DNA from: Pseudomonas mosselii
GTDB taxonomy: Bacteria; Pseudomonadota; Gammaproteobacteria; Pseudomonadales; Pseudomonadaceae
Length of the DNA stretch: 64,000 nucleotides
Assembly: GCF_005796105.1 (NCBI RefSeq)
Contig: NZ_VAUO01000001.1
Span: 992,001 to 1,056,000, forward strand
Direction of reading: 5' to 3'
The notes beneath the pieces are model-generated. The model saw only the letters and a list, made by a program, of their open reading frames with translations, searched no databases and was not told the origin of the DNA. Both the position numbers and the translations under genes were made by a program. This document shows positions 36,461 through 43,836 of this stretch, one piece after another (within the stretch, counting starts at the first letter, position 1; every line of letters begins with the position of its first letter).

Positions 36461-37615
36461 TCAGAAACGTTGCAGCGTGTGCGCCTCGACGTAATCGAAA
36501 TTGATGTCCTCGCCCAGACCAGGCAGGTCCGACAGGTGCACGAAGCCGTCTTCATCCATCGGGTCGACCAGGCGATTGAGGTAGGCTGGCACCTCGTCGT
36601 AGTCCAGGAACGGGTGCAGCAGACCGCGCTCGTACCAGGTGCAGTTCTTGATCGCGCCGACCACTGCCAGGTTGGCCGCACCGTTGCCGTGGATCTCGCA
36701 GTCCATGCCGAACGCCTCGGCCATGTGCGCCACTTTCAGGCACGGCGCGATCCCGCCGACGCCAGCAACCCCGGCGCGCAGAATGTCACAGACATCGTTC
36801 TTGACCCAGCTGGCGCGGCTCAGGTGTTTGCCACCCAGGCTTTCCGGGCCGAGCACCGGGATGTCCAGCTGACTGGACAACCAGGCGTAAGACTCGGCGG
36901 AGTCTTCCATCATCGGCTCTTCGAACCAGGCGAAGTCGAGTTTTTCCAGGGCGCGGCCGATGGTCAAGGCCTCGGTGCGACTGTACCAGTGGTAGCCGTC
37001 GATCATCAGCGCGATGTCCGGGCCAACGGCCTCGCGCACCGCCGCGCAGGCCTTGATGTCCATGCTCACGCTCGGCGCGAACGACACCGGCGGCATCCAG
37101 GTATGTAGCTTGATCGCCTTGTAGCCGCGCTGCACCAAGGTTTCGGCGAAACGGCCGTATTCCTCTGGCGTCGACAAACCGCCCGGCAGCTCGTCACCGC
37201 ACATGGTCGAGCCATACGCCGGCACCTTGTCGCGGTAACCACCGATGAGCTTGTGCACTGGCAGGTTCAGCTTGCGCCCGGCCAAGTCCCATAGAGCCTG
37301 CTCCACCAGCGCCAGAGCGCGGTCGGTCAGTTGGCTGGCGCTGCCGCGCTGCCAATGCGCAAGGTCATGCCAGATTTTTTCACGATCGAAGGCATTGGCG
37401 CCGACCAGCACCTTGCGCACGAAATTATCCAGCACATAGGGACGAATCAACTCAGGCGCCCCCAGGGCATAGCCTTCGCTGCCGCACTCGGTACGGATGC
37501 GCAGCAAGGCCATCCTGGCCTGGGTTACGTCACCCGGATGGGCATGGCCGGCACTGTCTACGGCGCGGCGTGTGGGGTAGGAAAAAACCTGGACGTTAAC
37601 AGCGGTGATGATCAT
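36461..37615 (-). CDS. Enolase-superfamily (mandelate racemase-like) acid-sugar enzyme
   Basis: 384 residues with an N-terminal capping domain and a C-terminal (beta/alpha)7-beta barrel. Visible catalytic groups: the second-strand K169-x-H171 (AIKLHTW), metal ligands Asp206 (LMIDGYHW), Glu232 (WFEEP) and Glu258 (LGPES), and barrel-end His309 (CEIHGNG). The K-x-H with the later His is a dehydratase/cycloisomerase-type arrangement. Udh in the same cluster makes galactarolactone, so galactaro-lactone cycloisomerase or a galactarate-type dehydratase are the leading options. The exact reaction is open. It is the first gene of the leftward operon. Confidence 0.8.
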   Translation of the reverse strand: MIITAVNVQVFSYPTRRAVDSAGHAHPGDVTQARMALLRIRTECGSEGYALGAPELIRPYVLDNFVRKVLVGANAFDREKIWHDLAHWQRGSASQLTDRALALVEQALWDLAGRKLNLPVHKLIGGYRDKVPAYGSTMCGDELPGGLSTPEEYGRFAETLVQRGYKAIKLHTWMPPVSFAPSVSMDIKACAAVREAVGPDIALMIDGYHWYSRTEALTIGRALEKLDFAWFEEPMMEDSAESYAWLSSQLDIPVLGPESLGGKHLSRASWVKNDVCDILRAGVAGVGGIAPCLKVAHMAEAFGMDCEIHGNGAANLAVVGAIKNCTWYERGLLHPFLDYDEVPAYLNRLVDPMDEDGFVHLSDLPGLGEDINFDYVEAHTLQRF

Positions 37616-37965
37616 GGACGTCTGAGCCTTCTTATTGGATTTGTGGCGGGTGAGTCACGCTCTGGGAAGGATCCTACGTCATCATACAACTTTTGAAAAG
37701 CACCTTGTTCAACATCGATAAAAACCGATAAAACCCTGCTTTAAATGCGCATTACGCCCCAAAAAAAATCACACGATGCCGTATAAAAGCCTGAAATAGA
37801 GCCATCACAAAAAGAGATCAGACAACATTTCAAGAAATCGTAGACAGTCACATAGTCGTACGATAACTTATTCGAAAACCCACGGAGGATAGCCGCACAC
37901 CCAGACCGCCCTACCGCGCCAACCGCCTCATAACGACCTCGACAAAAACAAAAAAAGAAGATCGC
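37616..37965. promoter_or_regulatory. Divergent control region of the pectin/galacturonate cluster
   Basis: A 350-bp AT-rich gap with no gene separates the leftward enolase-importer-GH28 operon from the rightward KdgM-Udh-lactonase operon. Candidate sites: ATCATACAAC at 37681-37690, a direct repeat of CGATAAAA(A)CC near 37717-37735, a TATAAA at 37782-37787 and the perfect palindrome TCGTACGA at 37856-37863 within TAGTCGTACGATAAC. The first and last resemble the half-sites used by FCD-type GntR proteins, two of which are encoded at the end of the cluster. Not tested against any matrix. Confidence 0.4.
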
Positions 37966-38691
37966 ATGAACAACACAATCCGCCGCCTCATTGCCGTCAG
38001 CACCCTCGGCCTGTCCTTCTACGCCTGCGCAGACTCGGCCAACATCAACTATCGCCACGGTTTTACCGAAGACGACAGCATGCACTCCGACCGGATCAAG
38101 CTCAGTTACCGCAAAGACAGCGGCCTGGGTTTCGCCGCCGAGATCAAGTACAAGACCGCCGGCGACCGCGAGGACGTGGCCTACGACAATATGGTCAACA
38201 ACGGCCATGAGTTCACCGTCGACTACAACTACAAGCTCAGTCCGCGCTCGACCCTGACCCCGGCGTTCCAGATGGACAGCTCCAAGGACGCCACGACCTA
38301 CAAGTTCGGCCTCAAGTACAGCTACAAGATCAGCGACACCTGGTATGTCGCCACGCGTCTGCGCCACGACGCCCGCAGCCTTGACCGCGACCAGATCGAC
38401 CACAGCAAGAGCGACCGCGCCAAGGACAACCAGAACACCACCCGTTACGAGGGCTGGCTCGGCTACACCCCGACAGGTCCGTGGGCCTTCGAGTACCAGT
38501 ACATCCACTTCGCCACCGACTACATCCGCTACGACAACAAGAAGAGCGACTACGAGCAGAACCTGATCATCAAGTACAAGCTCAACAAACAGTGGTCCCC
38601 GTTCATGGAAGTCGGCGATATCAAGGTCAACTCCACCACCGATGACCGCCAGGCACGCTGGCGCGTGGGCATCCAGTACAACTTCCTGTAA
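37966..38691 (+). CDS. KdgM-family oligogalacturonate-specific porin
   Basis: 241 residues; signal peptide about 1-22 (YACA|DS). The 12-stranded small barrel pattern and composition match KdgM/NanC porins: INYRHGFTEDDSMHSDRIKLSY at the N-terminus, WLGYTPTGPWAFEYQYIHF in the middle and a final RWRVGIQYNFL with terminal strand ending in a hydrophobic residue. It is rich in Lys and Arg, as expected for passage of acidic oligogalacturonides. It opens the rightward operon, directly before udh. AAGAAG stands before the ATG. Confidence 0.88.
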   Translation: MNNTIRRLIAVSTLGLSFYACADSANINYRHGFTEDDSMHSDRIKLSYRKDSGLGFAAEIKYKTAGDREDVAYDNMVNNGHEFTVDYNYKLSPRSTLTPAFQMDSSKDATTYKFGLKYSYKISDTWYVATRLRHDARSLDRDQIDHSKSDRAKDNQNTTRYEGWLGYTPTGPWAFEYQYIHFATDYIRYDNKKSDYEQNLIIKYKLNKQWSPFMEVGDIKVNSTTDDRQARWRVGIQYNFL

Positions 38692-38754
38692 AGCACGGCC
38701 GGGCGTGCGCATCGCGCCCTGCACCCTCGTCGAACCCAGCAAAAGGCTTTCCCC

Positions 38755-39582
38755 GTGACCGTTACCCCCATCGCTGCGACCAAGCCGTTCAACCGCCTGC
38801 TGCTCACCGGCGCTGCCGGTGGGCTCGGGCAGGTACTGCGCGAAGCGCTGCATGCCCACGCCCATGTGATCCGCGCCTCGGACATCAGCCCGATGGCAGC
38901 CCCCGCCGGCGAGCATGAAGAAGTGATCCTCTGCGACCTGGCAGACAAAGCCGGCGTGCAGGCCCTGGCCGAGGGCGTGGATGCCATCGTGCACCTGGGT
39001 GGCATTTCCACCGAGCGCGCCTTCGAAGACATCCTGCAGGCCAACATCGTCGGTACATTCCACCTCTATGAGGCGGCGCGCCGGCACGGCATCAAACGCG
39101 TGGTGTTCGCCAGTTCCAATCATGTCACCGGTTTCTACCCCCAGGACCAGCAGGTGGACGCGCACTCCCCGCGTCGCCCGGACGGCTATTACGGCTTGTC
39201 GAAAGCCTATGGCGAAGACCTGGCGAGCTTCTACTACTACCGCTACGGCATCGAAACCGTGAGCCTGCGCATCGGCTCCTCGTTCCCCGAGCCGCGCAAC
39301 CTGCGCATGCTCAGCACCTGGCTGAGCTATGCCGACCTGAGCCATCTGGTCGAGCGCGCGCTGCTCGCCGAAAACGTCGGGCATAGCGTGGTGTATGGGG
39401 TGTCGGACAACCGCGAGGTGTGGTGGAGCAACCGCCACGCGGCGCACCTGGGCTTTACCCCACAGGACAGTTCCGAGCGTTATCGCGCAGCGCTCGAACT
39501 GCAGCCCAAGCCGGCCGCCGATGACCCCAACGTCCGCTGGCAAGGCGGTGCGTTCACCGCCGCTGGCCCTTTTGGCGACTGA
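38755..39582 (+). CDS. udh: Uronate dehydrogenase
   Basis: 275 residues, the length of characterised Pseudomonas Udh; start GTG at 38755 behind AAAAGG. It is an extended-SDR enzyme: NAD-binding GAAGGLG (19-25), DISPMA with Asp43 for the adenine ribose, SSN near 120-122 and the catalytic Tyr146-x3-Lys150 (YYGLSKAYGED). IGSSFPEPRNLRML and the NREVWWSNRHAAHLGF segment are typical of Udh. It oxidises D-galacturonate (or glucuronate) with NAD+ to the aldaro-lactone. It is followed by a lactonase gene 23 bp on. Confidence 0.95.
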   Translation: MTVTPIAATKPFNRLLLTGAAGGLGQVLREALHAHAHVIRASDISPMAAPAGEHEEVILCDLADKAGVQALAEGVDAIVHLGGISTERAFEDILQANIVGTFHLYEAARRHGIKRVVFASSNHVTGFYPQDQQVDAHSPRRPDGYYGLSKAYGEDLASFYYYRYGIETVSLRIGSSFPEPRNLRMLSTWLSYADLSHLVERALLAENVGHSVVYGVSDNREVWWSNRHAAHLGFTPQDSSERYRAALELQPKPAADDPNVRWQGGAFTAAGPFGD

Positions 39583-39605
39583 ACGCTGACCTCAGGAGCA
39601 GCACC

Positions 39606-40499
39606 ATGACCGCTGAACTGATCATCAATGCGCGCAACGCCACGGGCGAAAGCCCGGTCTGGCAAGCGCAGGAAAATGCCCTGTACTGGGTGGATATTCC
39701 CGCCGGGCGCCTGCACCGCTGGCAACTGGACGGCACCATCAGCCAATGGAGCGCCGACGAAATGCTCGGCTGTATCGTGCGCAGTCCACAAGGGCACTGG
39801 CTGGGCGCCCAGCAGACCGGGATCTTCCAGCTCACCCCGCAGGCCAACGGACGACTGCTGGCGCACAAATGCGCCAGCGTCGAGCACGCCAGGCCTGACA
39901 TGCGCTTCAACGACGGACGCTGCGACCGCCAGGGACGTTTCTGGACCGGCACGTTGCACACCGGCATGGGCACCGATCCGGTGGGTAAGCTCTACCGCTA
40001 CGACCCGACCGTAGACGCGGCCGTACAGCCCATGCAGGCGCAGCTCGAAGGCCTGTGCGTGCCCAACGGACTGGCCTTCAGCCCCGATGGCAAGACCCTG
40101 TACCTCTCCGACTCGCATCCCAGCGTGCAGTTGATCTGGGCCTTCGACTACGACATCGACAGCGGCACACCCTACAACCGCCGAGTATTCGTAGACATGA
40201 ACCAGCACCCCGGCCGCCCGGACGGGGCCGCCGTGGACGCCGAGGGCTGCTACTGGATCTGCGCGATCGATGCCGGCCAGGTACTGCGCTTCACCCCACA
40301 GGGTAAACTTGACCGTGCCTTGGACCTGCCGGTGAAAAAGCCGACGATGTGCACATTCGGCGGGCCCCAGCTGGACACCTTGTTCGTGACCTCGATCCGC
40401 CCCCAGCACACCGACCTGAGCGACCAACCGCTGGCCGGTGGTGTGTTCGCCCTGACCCCTGGGGTGAAAGGGCTGCCCGAACCTATGGCGAGGGTGTGA
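39606..40499 (+). CDS. SMP-30/gluconolactonase-family lactonase
   Basis: 297 residues. The six-bladed propeller metal ligands can be assigned: Glu in ARNATGESPVW, Asn in FNDGRCDRQGRFW and CVPNGLAFSPDGKTLYLSDS, and Asp in GRPDGAAVDAEGCYW. AGGAG lies just before the ATG. Placed after udh, it most likely hydrolyses the galactaro-lactone that Udh makes; some relatives act on other sugar lactones. It is the last gene of the rightward operon. Confidence 0.9.
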   Translation: MTAELIINARNATGESPVWQAQENALYWVDIPAGRLHRWQLDGTISQWSADEMLGCIVRSPQGHWLGAQQTGIFQLTPQANGRLLAHKCASVEHARPDMRFNDGRCDRQGRFWTGTLHTGMGTDPVGKLYRYDPTVDAAVQPMQAQLEGLCVPNGLAFSPDGKTLYLSDSHPSVQLIWAFDYDIDSGTPYNRRVFVDMNQHPGRPDGAAVDAEGCYWICAIDAGQVLRFTPQGKLDRALDLPVKKPTMCTFGGPQLDTLFVTSIRPQHTDLSDQPLAGGVFALTPGVKGLPEPMARV

Positions 40500-40529
40500 C
40501 CGATGGCCGACAGGGCACGCTGCGCGCGA

Positions 40530-41072
40530 TCAACGGCGCTGCGCCTGCAACCCTAGCAGGCGCTCGCGCAACTGTGGGTCGCGGGCGCGCGGGTCGAGCC
40601 AGATACCGAAGAACGCACGTGCAAACGCCGGGTCGGCCACTTCATGTTGGAGTTGATCACCCACGTAGAACCGACCTCCCTGCCCTGGCAGATATACCCC
40701 AGTAATGCGCATGCCTGGCTGCACATCGACAAAGGCCGCGCGCATGCCTTGCGCCCAGCGGCGCTCGGTCGCTTCGTCGACCGGCCCTGCGGCCAGGCGG
40801 CGCATTTCTTCCACGCTGGCCTGCACCAGGGTGTCCCGACTCAAGGCACGATGGTAAATCAGCTCAAGCGCGAAGGGCGTATCCCAGCCGCTGACCGGGC
40901 CGGTACTCCATAGACGAGCGTCGTACAGGCGCAGCCCAAACCAGCGGAATTCGCCCTCACCGATCAGCCGCGCCTCAGGCAACGCGGTGCGCCACTGCGC
41001 CGAGGCGCCAGGGAGCACGATCAACAGGGCAATCAGGGCGAACAGGCGTGTAACCGAAGAGCGACTGGCCAT
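40530..41072 (-). CDS. Chalcone isomerase-like domain protein, exported
   Basis: 180 residues from the ATG at 41072, which gives a proper signal peptide (SSVTRLFALIALLIVLPGASA, cleavage near residue 25); longer in-frame starts place it internally. The body has the bacterial chalcone-isomerase-like pattern: GEGEFRWFGLRLYDARLW, ELIYHRALSRDTLVQASVEEMRRL and GVYLPGQGGRFYVGD. These periplasmic proteins have no settled function and are not expected to act on flavonoids. It stands alone, convergent with the lactonase gene. Confidence 0.75.
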   Translation of the reverse strand: MASRSSVTRLFALIALLIVLPGASAQWRTALPEARLIGEGEFRWFGLRLYDARLWSTGPVSGWDTPFALELIYHRALSRDTLVQASVEEMRRLAAGPVDEATERRWAQGMRAAFVDVQPGMRITGVYLPGQGGRFYVGDQLQHEVADPAFARAFFGIWLDPRARDPQLRERLLGLQAQRR

Positions 41073-41209
41073 GGCGTTTCCAGGGGCGGCGGCGATCATG
41101 CCAGTATAAATGTCTATCGCCCTCAGCACAGGCTCGCCGAACGCTCCCATGCCACGCCCGCCTGTGGCATGCTGCGCGCCGACCGAACCCCGCAAAGAGA
41201 CACATCGCG

Positions 41210-41506
41210 ATGACCCAGACCACCGACCAGGCCTTCTATGACCGCGCCGATGCGCACATCGAGCTGGCCAACCAGCACATCGACAAGCTCGAGGACCTGG
41301 GCAAGGTCAGCGCCTCGATGACCTTCGCCGCCACGCGCTTCAACGCCTGGATGACTGCCCGCAGCTTCAAGAGCAGCGAAGAGATGGCCAAGGCCCGTGG
41401 GGAAATCCTCAAGTACTTCTGCGACCAGTACCGCATGATGCTCGAAGACAACCTCGACGAGCACATCGAACACTTCGAGCGTTATGTACTGGGCAAGGAC
41501 GCCTGA
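41210..41506 (+). CDS. DUF3144 small cytoplasmic protein
   Basis: 98 residues, mostly helical: FYDRADAHIELANQHIDK, SASMTFAATRFNAWMTAR and CDQYRMMLEDNLDEHIEHFERY. These match the DUF3144 family, which is widespread in gamma-proteobacteria and of unknown role. The length is normal. Nothing in the context suggests a partner. Confidence 0.8.
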   Translation: MTQTTDQAFYDRADAHIELANQHIDKLEDLGKVSASMTFAATRFNAWMTARSFKSSEEMAKARGEILKYFCDQYRMMLEDNLDEHIEHFERYVLGKDA

Positions 41507-41535
41507 TTCCATCGCACGCGTGATGCACGCGCAGG

Positions 41536-41967
41536 CTAGGTGAGCAACAGCCTGGCAAGCTGGGCACGCAGGCCGCCGTGCAACGCTTCATCGTAGGGTG
41601 GCGCTGATTGCCAGTCGTAGAACCAAACCGGCATTCTGCGTTTTCCTTCAGGCTCACTGGCGTAACGGGGAAACACATGGCAATGCAACTCAGGCTCTGA
41701 GTTTCCCAGTATTTCGTAATTCACCCGCAGGGCGCCGGTCACCTGTAAAAGCGCATCCCCGAGGCGCGCCATGTCGAGCAGATAGGCGGCCCTCGCTTGC
41801 TCGCTCAAGTCGTTCAGGCTGGGCACGACGGGGTCTGGAAGGAGCAGGCAGTATCCTTCGAGAAATTGCACGTCGCCCATCACCGCCCAACCGGATGGCA
41901 TGCGGCATATCACCTTGTCATTCGCCCCCCTACGGGCGAGTTCGACACGCTCTGCAATCAGCGGCAT
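41536..41967 (-). CDS. HIT-family nucleotide hydrolase/transferase
   Basis: 143 residues. The histidine-triad region is ELHCHVFPRY: only two of the usual three alternating His are present (H-x-H-x-F), as in several Ap4A-hydrolase-like HIT proteins where the third is replaced. YCLLLPDPVVPSLNDLSE is the N-terminal substrate strand. Its start lies 4 bp after the stop of the DHCW-cupin gene, so the two are co-transcribed. The substrate is unknown. Confidence 0.8.
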   Translation of the reverse strand: MPLIAERVELARRGANDKVICRMPSGWAVMGDVQFLEGYCLLLPDPVVPSLNDLSEQARAAYLLDMARLGDALLQVTGALRVNYEILGNSEPELHCHVFPRYASEPEGKRRMPVWFYDWQSAPPYDEALHGGLRAQLARLLLT

Positions 41968-41971
41968 GAGG

Positions 41972-42301
41972 TCAGTCCACGATAAACAGTTTGGCGCCGA
42001 TGCGGCTCGACGAGCGATGGGCTTGTGCGTTATCGGCGACCTGGTAGCTCATCCCTGGGTTCAAGGTCACCACGCGGCCATCTTCCAGCTCAGTCTCCAG
42101 ACGCCCTTCCAGGCACAACAGAATATGCCCCTTCAGGCACCAGTGGTCGGCCAGATAACCGGGGGTATATTCCACCAGCCGCACCCGAATATTGGAAAAC
42201 TGGCAGGTGCGCCAATAGGCAGTGCCGACTTCACCGGGATGCACGGTGGGCTCTATTGTCGACCAATCGGTGATGCCAAAAGGGATAGCGGTCAGTTCCA
42301 T
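41972..42301 (-). CDS. DHCW-motif cupin protein
   Basis: 109 residues. A single small beta-barrel with the motif DHWCLKGHILLCLEGRLETEL in the first cupin box and PGMSYQVADNAQAHRS in the second. The Asp-His-(Trp/Cys) signature gives the family its name; the biochemical role is unknown. It is co-transcribed with the downstream HIT gene. Confidence 0.78.
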   Translation of the reverse strand: MELTAIPFGITDWSTIEPTVHPGEVGTAYWRTCQFSNIRVRLVEYTPGYLADHWCLKGHILLCLEGRLETELEDGRVVTLNPGMSYQVADNAQAHRSSSRIGAKLFIVD

Positions 42302-42436
42302 GGCTAACTCGAACGATTCAAAATGCAGACCCTATCCACAAGACCGGGCCACCGATAGACACAGATCGCTGCCAATTTGCGCATACACCCCCACGCGGCC
42401 AATGCGAATGTGAGGCACGTCGCTGCGCCGTTGCAC

Positions 42437-43291
42437 TCACGAGCCCAGCACCTGCCCCAGCAACCACTGCCCCGCGACGCCCAATGGCGCCTTACGCGAC
42501 CAGGCCACATCGATCTCGACACTGCGCGGATATCCGCGTACATCCAACTCCACCAGCCCCTCCCCAAAGCGCTCGACCATCGCCCGAGGCAGCACTGCCC
42601 ACCCAAAACCGCGCCCGGCGAATTCCATCAGGGTCAGGTAATCGGGTGCCGACCAGGCTTGGCTGCTCGAAGGCTCGGCGCTGCGCACGTAGGTGCGAAT
42701 GAACAATTGCCGCTCGGCCGCCAGGTGCGCGGGCGTCACCTGCGCCACCTGTGCCAGGCGGTGAGCAGCCCCCACGTACACGGCAAATTGCGCCTTCACC
42801 GCTAGGCGCTGGGCGACCACATCAGGCGGGTATTGCTCCTGCGCCGCGAGAATGCCCAGGTGCACCTGGCCGGTCTGGATCAGGTCGATCACATCGGCGT
42901 CCTCCGAAGGGCCGCAGCGCAGCTCGGTGTCGGGAAAGCGCTCGGCGAAGCGCGCCGCCACATCGCCGAAGAACACCAGGCTGTAGATATCGGTCATGAC
43001 CACCGACAGCAGTGGCTCGACTTGCGCGCTCAGGCGCATGGCCAAGGCATCGAGGCGCTCGCTGGCGGCGAGAATCGCGTCGACCCTGGCCAGCACCTGA
43101 CGCCCGGCATCGTTGAGCACGGGATGGCGACCACCCCGGTCGAAGAGCTGGCAGCCCACGTCTGCCTCGAAGTTGGCGATGGCGATGCTGATGGTGGACT
43201 GGCTCTTGTTGAGCTTGCGCGCAGCCGCCGAGAACGAGCCCAAGGCTGCGGCCTCGACGAACGCAACAAGAGATTCGGGTGAGTAGCGCAT
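42437..43291 (-). CDS. LysR regulator divergent from a PACE efflux gene
   Basis: 284 residues. HTH at about 1-60: LVAFVEAAALGSFSAAARKLNKSQSTISIAIANFEADVGCQLFDR. The effector domain has VVMTDIYSLVFFG and HLGILAAQ. It is short for LysR but complete. The divergent layout with a PACE transporter copies the AceR/AceI arrangement, so it likely activates that gene. A 15-base inverted repeat in the 92-bp gap is a candidate operator. Confidence 0.9.
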   Translation of the reverse strand: MRYSPESLVAFVEAAALGSFSAAARKLNKSQSTISIAIANFEADVGCQLFDRGGRHPVLNDAGRQVLARVDAILAASERLDALAMRLSAQVEPLLSVVMTDIYSLVFFGDVAARFAERFPDTELRCGPSEDADVIDLIQTGQVHLGILAAQEQYPPDVVAQRLAVKAQFAVYVGAAHRLAQVAQVTPAHLAAERQLFIRTYVRSAEPSSSQAWSAPDYLTLMEFAGRGFGWAVLPRAMVERFGEGLVELDVRGYPRSVEIDVAWSRKAPLGVAGQWLLGQVLGS

Positions 43292-43296
43292 AGATA

Positions 43297-43342
43297 TTGA
43301 TAAAACCGATAGCTGCTAAGTGTTCAGTATCAGTTTAATCAA
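43297..43342. promoter_or_regulatory. Candidate LysR operator between the regulator and PACE gene
   Basis: TTGATAAAACCGATA (43297-43311) and TATCAGTTTAATCAA (43328-43342) are inverted repeats matching at 13 of 15 positions, with a 16-base spacer. Each arm contains the T-N11-A geometry favoured by LysR proteins. The position, between two divergent starts, is right for a shared operator. Confidence 0.45.
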
Positions 43343-43383
43343 CGAGCATGGGAAGCATCCTCCACAGCACTTCAGGTGAAGTC

Positions 43384-43818
43384 ATGCAGCACAACACCGT
43401 CTCCCTCACTGAGCGGCTCATCCACGCGGCCGGCTATGAAGCCGGCGCAGTGGTCCTGTCGGCACCGGTCATGGCGTGGCTATTCGACAAGCCGATGCAC
43501 ACCACAGGGGCACTGGCGCTGGTGATCTCGTTGATCGCGATGGTCTGGAACATGCTCTACAACGCCATCGTCGACCATTGTTTCAGCTTGCCTCGGCATC
43601 AATGGCGGGTCTCTGCGCGCCTGCTGCACGGGCTGGGCTTCGAGGGCGGCATCATCGCCTTGTGTCTGCCAGTGGCGGTGTGGATGCTCGACATCACGCT
43701 GGCCCAGGCCTTCTGGCTGGAAGCTGGGTTTTTCGTGTTCATCCTGCCCTACACGGTGTTGTACAACTGGGGCTTCGACAAAGCCAAGTATCGGTTGCAG
43801 GCCGTGACGCTCACCTGA
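43384..43818 (+). CDS. PACE-family proton-coupled multidrug/biocide efflux protein
   Basis: 144 residues from the ATG at 43384, behind AGGTGA; the in-frame codon 36 bases earlier lacks a ribosome site. There are two tandem bacterial transmembrane pair domains and four helices. The hallmark motifs RLIHAAGYEAGAVVLSAPVMAWL, WNMLYNAIVDHCF, RLLHGLGFEGG and YTVLYNWGFDKAKY match the family, including the conserved Glu in helix 1 (YEAG). AceI-type members expel chlorhexidine or short-chain diamines. Confidence 0.92.
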   Translation: MQHNTVSLTERLIHAAGYEAGAVVLSAPVMAWLFDKPMHTTGALALVISLIAMVWNMLYNAIVDHCFSLPRHQWRVSARLLHGLGFEGGIIALCLPVAVWMLDITLAQAFWLEAGFFVFILPYTVLYNWGFDKAKYRLQAVTLT

Positions 43819-43836
43819 GCAAGGCGCCTGCTCAGG

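Noticed and set aside
37741-39543. 600-codon minus-strand frame across KdgM and udh
   Set aside because: It is antisense to two clear genes and to the AT-rich control region; no recognisable protein and no ribosome site.
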